Below, piece by piece: positions 60,113-64,000 of a DNA stretch of 64,000 nt. Source of the stretch: Brachycybe producta. Its lineage: Eukaryota > Arthropoda > Diplopoda > Playtdesmida > Andrognathidae. The stretch is from positions 3,693,957 through 3,757,956 of the forward strand of contig JAUPFP010000008.1 of assembly GCA_036925085.1 (NCBI GenBank), written 5' to 3'. Both the position numbers and the translations under genes were made by a program. The notes beneath the pieces are model-generated. The model searched no databases. It was not told where the DNA came from and saw only the letters and a list, made by a program, of their open reading frames with translations. Positions within the stretch are counted from its first letter, which is position 1. Every line of letters starts with the position of its first letter.

Positions 60113-60508
60113 TAGAGATGGGGACATTCGAATCCTCAAATCCCGCATATCTTAAAAAATATTCCAGAATCGAAAACTTGAGAAACTTCGCGCTTTTTTT
60201 CGTCTTTCGAATTTTTCGAATCCTAACGAAACAAAAAACTTAAAAAAAATTTGGTAAAATTATTTTTAACTTCATTGACGTCCAATAGAAGCGTTCACTA
60301 ACAAAAAACGGCGATTGTTGTAATTTTGGTGGTACCCAGATCACCAATGGATAACCTTGTGGCGACCCTGAGTGCCGCCACACTGTTTTTTTATTATTAA
60401 TAATTTAATATTTAATATTATTTCATTTATTTGTATCTTCTTAATGAATAATAATAGGATTCTTATATGAAGGATTCGAGAAAAATTAGGATTAGTTCCA
60501 CCTCTTTA
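60113..60508. mobile_element. hAT-like element with TAGAGATGGGGAC..CGAATCC ends
   Basis: The left end TAGAGATGGGGACATTCGAA and the right end ATTAGTTCCACCTCTTTA are loosely inverse, with CGAATCC/GGATTCG subterminal pairs, a pattern seen in hAT families. The TSD is not clear. About 395 bp, non-coding. Confidence 0.45.
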
Positions 60509-62702
60509 ATTTTTACTTTGTCCATTTTTGTAGACTGACATAAAAATTTAATTTTGAAAGATTTTAATCCTGAGGCTTCTTTATTTTTTTAAATTCTACA
60601 ACATACGGAATTTTTTTTTCCATAAAAGTTGTCATTTTAATTCTAAACAGGCAACAAAAAAAGCTTGTAATTTGTATTAGAAAACAAAATTAATATTCCA
60701 CCAGTATCAGTGACTCTGTTTTTACCTATTTGAACAACTTGTTAGTTTTGCAGTTTGCTAAAATATTTGCAAATAAGCATGGGACACGATGTTTTCTTAG
60801 TAAATTTCTGTTTTTTGGCTTCCATACAAACACATTATTCATATCTTATATTTATATTACGTTCATACAATCCTATTTGTATAAATAAAAATGAATAAAC
60901 ACATATGTAACGACATTGTAATATTTTACAGTGGGACGTGAGGAATGTGTTTTAGAGTCTGTAGATGAAGAAGCTATCATCATTAATTTATTAATATTCC
61001 TCCTACTCATCATCATCATCATAATCATCATCATCATAATGAACCATAGATTAACATCTTAAGTTCTCTTTTATTTCAATGTGTTTTGTATGTGACTGAA
61101 GAATGTGTGTATGTTGTATATTGGGTATGGTGTGTGTGCCGACACGCTTAACACACCTGTGGTTCTTCTACTGTTTAATCATAACCCTTTTAGCTCATCA
61201 CCATGCACACAAGGAAACATAATAATAATATAATGTATATAATATAATAAAAATATGAAGTAATGATGATGATGATGAAGGGATGAATTAAGAAACAGTG
61301 GGGGGAGAGGGAAAAGGTGGTGGAGGAGGAGGAGGAGGACGAATTATTACTAATAAATGTTTCAGTGACCCATTGAATTCCATATATGACGCAATGTCTA
61401 TTATAAGATGAAATTACGTGTATTTGTATAGAAATTATGATGATTGTGATGCAACAATCACTAATAAAAAATGCTGAAAATAACTTATGTTGAGGTGGTG
61501 GTTGTTGTTACAAAATGAGTAAACGAATCTTAATTGAATGATTTTTTTTCCTTTTCTTTTAAAACTCCTTTAATTAACTGAGGAGGAGGAAGGGGAGAGA
61601 GAAACTTTCAATCACAAGCTTGGATATAGACGAACAATCCTGACTTATGACAGAAAATCGTCCAAGATATTTTGAAAAACCATTTTTGGTCAGTTTTTCT
61701 TTTGAAATCATATTTGGGCAAAGAGTCTATTTTTTAATTTTTTAATGGTGCTCATAAAAGATCAATCTTAGATTGACAATCGTGGCTTGTCAATTCTAGA
61801 ATTGATATGTTGATGTTGTAGATTTTCTCTATTCAATCTCGTATTTTATTACTGTGAAATCTTGTTATTAAACGATCTATTTTAACCAGAAATCTACTTC
61901 AATCTGTGGATTGAACTAGATGAACTGTGGTGTGGATTGACGAGCCTTTTAGTGTTTTGGAAACTTTGAATTACATTTAAAAGTTGCTTTTTTTTAAAAG
62001 CTAAGACACCTATGTTCCCAACAATGAACAACCCTGTTTGAGAGTACCATATATACTCAATGAAACATTTTTCTATGTTTTGCCTTCTTGAATTTGGACC
62101 TCAACACGTAGAATAAAATATTTTTCGCCTAAACTGTGGTCTAAAATTCTTGTTAGAAATTTGGTGTAAACCACCAATGAGTTACCTGATTTTTAAATTT
62201 TATTAATGAGGGTTAGTTTGGGTCACAAATGCTGACCCAGACTATTTACAATAATGATATAAAAATGATTTTTTTTAAAAAAAAGATGAATGAAGTAAAT
62301 AAGAAAATGGAGGAACTCTTTTTTAAATAAAAAATTGCCTTTCTCGGTTTGTCCTTCATATTCAAGGTTGGTTACTGTGACGTCACTCTCCACATTGACA
62401 ATAATAACGATGATGAAAAATGTTTACAATTCACAAACAATGTGTATAAATAATATTTAAAAAAAAATGCAGCCATAGAGTGTAGATTTTTTTTAATACG
62501 CCCATTGATGTAGTCATGTGTTTTTTTCACTTTGTAACAATAACCTTATTAAATTTCATTGAAATGTTTGCAATATTCATTGTAATTTGTTATACATATA
62601 ATAATCAACCCACCCCACTCCCTATTTTTCTCTCCCCCCCTTACCATCATCACCACTCCCTAAAATAATTTTTTTTATTATTCAAGAATTATCACTTAAG
62701 TG
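60509..62702. other. AT-rich stretch with triplet repeats; foldback end at 62030-62102
   Basis: ATC runs at 61009-61040, GAT run near 61263-61280, GGA run near 61322-61339. CTTCTTGAATTTGGACCT at about 62085-62102 is one end of the TCAAGAAGG foldback family without its partner. No gene. Confidence 0.5.
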
Positions 62703-63238
62703 AAAAAATTATGCTTTTTTTCAATCACAAAAGACTGTTTAGAGGCTAGAAGATTGCTAAGCTTGTCTAGAGCTGAAAAAAACCCGACTTTTACTAGAAA
62801 ATAAAAGTGGTTTTTAAAAAGTGGTTTTATGGTGGAAATGCCTCTCAAACTCAGTCTGTCTTTCAGGTGCAAAATGAAAAGAAAACTTGAATGTGTTTTA
62901 AAACTAGAAGGGTAATTCAATAACTTTCATATTGATATATGAAAAGTGAGTTCGATGATGATGATGATTCAACTTTAAGCAGACAATATTTTGTGTAATT
63001 TTTGTTTTCCGAAAACAAAAATGATTTTGAAAAGATATCAACATGAAAAATAGTTTTCTGATTGAACTACTTTTCGAGTTTCTAAAATATTTTCTCTTAA
63101 TTTTAGTACGTGAAAAATAACGAAGAATTCGAAAATCAGCTGTTTATAAACCTTCTTTTAAGCGACTTTTAACTTTTGATAGAAATCTAGCCTCTAAACA
63201 AAGTCATTTTGATTGAAAATGAAAGCATAAATTTTTTT
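62703..63238. mobile_element. 540-bp foldback element with ~200-bp arms
   Basis: The left end AAAAAATTATGC, then TTTAGAGGCTAGAAG, pairs with the right CTAGCCTCTAAACAAAGTC, then GAAAGCATAAATT. Nearer the loop, TTTTAAAACTAGAAGGGTAA and CTTTCATATTGATATATG pair with AAGATATCAACATGAAAAAT and TTTTCGAGTTTCTAAAATAT. The central sequence holds a GAT run. Its inner arms are the CTAGAAACTAGAAGGG family of 11614-11886, so this may be a larger ancestor or a composite. The minus-strand frame at its left edge is incidental. Confidence 0.6.
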
Positions 63239-64000
63239 TTCTAGCCTTTAATTATTACTTAAAAATTTATAGCAATATCAAAACCAATTTTATCAATACC
63301 GAAGATATACTAACGACAAGGCTAATTTAGAAACAACATCAATTTTTTTTTTCTATCCAAGAAAGAATGAAGTTTTCTTGTTCTTTTAAATTATTAACCC
63401 CCCCCCCCCCCCCCCCCCCTCCCCTCATCATCAATCTATTCATCCATTTCAATGTAAAAGCAAAAAAAAAACTGGTTGTGTGTTGTTGCCACATACACTC
63501 AAGCACTGAAGTGTGACGTCACAAATCCGGGTCAAATTTTGCGCTCCCTCCAAGCATTACATTATAAGCTATTCATTATTGGCTTGCCTGCCTGCCAGCC
63601 TCACTGTAACTTTAGTATAATATAACAGCAGTGTATTCAACAGACAATATTACATACAAAAAAAACTTTTAGAAAAAAAAAACGTTTTTGTTGTGTGAAT
63701 GTTTTATATATTTGAAAAAAAAAAGCATCCCTAAAAAAAATCTACTCACGATCTTTGCATATTGAATAAACGGGAATTACCAATCATTTTTTTTGTGTCT
63801 ATAGAGAAAAAACCCGTCTCTTTTTTATTTATTTCCAATGGTATTTTTCTCTCTAACCATTACCATATTTATTTTGTGAATTCTCCTGAAAAAATAACAA
63901 TCAGACTTCCGATTTCAATACATTTTATTTTTGTTTTATAAACAAGAATTGTCCTTAAAAAATTAGAATGATCATTGATCATATAGATGTTTTCAGTGAA
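63239..64000. other. AT-rich end of window with C22 tract
   Basis: A run of 22 C lies at 63398-63419, followed by CCCC and ATC triplets. TGACGTCA at 63514-63521. No gene or element boundary recognised. Confidence 0.5.

Overview
This window is AT-rich, gene-poor eukaryotic DNA, almost certainly from an animal and probably an invertebrate. The signs are long A/T runs, many triplet and CA microsatellites, and dense short inverted-repeat DNA transposons (MITEs) of metazoan type: hAT, Tc1/mariner/pogo, PIF/Harbinger and a Mutator-like family. A LINE remnant and a solo LTR are also present. The species cannot be named from the sequence. I found no host protein-coding exon, tRNA or rRNA that I can defend. 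The window is best read as an intergenic or large intronic stretch. Nearly all short open frames are chance or lie in repeats.

Layout. 1-15.4 kb: mostly plain AT-rich DNA with a hAT MITE (2145-2419, perfect 8-bp target-site duplication, TSD), two copies of a TA-flanked ~300-bp MITE (2650-2949 and 12861-13141) and several foldback elements. 15.4-17 kb: a repeat cluster (foldback MITE with a 9-bp TSD, hAT pieces, a dispersed ~310-bp repeat, Harbinger-like ends). 20-27.6 kb: a palindromic MITE; a ~2.2-kb unit bounded by ~40-bp inverted repeats that holds a broken LINE, itself split by a 788-bp solo LTR; then five more MITEs. 29.4-35.7 kb: foldbacks and a hAT relative. 40.3-41.6 kb: a nested pair of elements whose inner member carries a 30-bp minisatellite with an unbroken ~329-bp alternating purine-pyrimidine run. 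45.6-46.3 kb: three MITEs almost end to end. 47.4-48.1 kb: an inverted partner of the 15.9-kb repeat plus two more elements. 50.7-53.3 kb: a hAT MITE with poly-C tandem repeats, then a MITE with internal tandem repeats whose right end was hit by another hAT element. 55.7-57.1 kb: a pogo/Tigger-like element containing a GA-rich minisatellite and the fourth 9-bp-TSD MITE. 59.5-64 kb: more MITE copies, a 540-bp foldback and a C22 tract.

Three observations stand out. The two arms of each 9-bp-TSD hairpin MITE resemble each other more than they resemble other copies, as if arms are homogenised within a copy. The palindrome TGACGTCA occurs 18 times, far above what AT-rich DNA should give. The 40.4-kb array is a very strong Z-DNA candidate. 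No gene system operates here; the content is layered mobile-element history.
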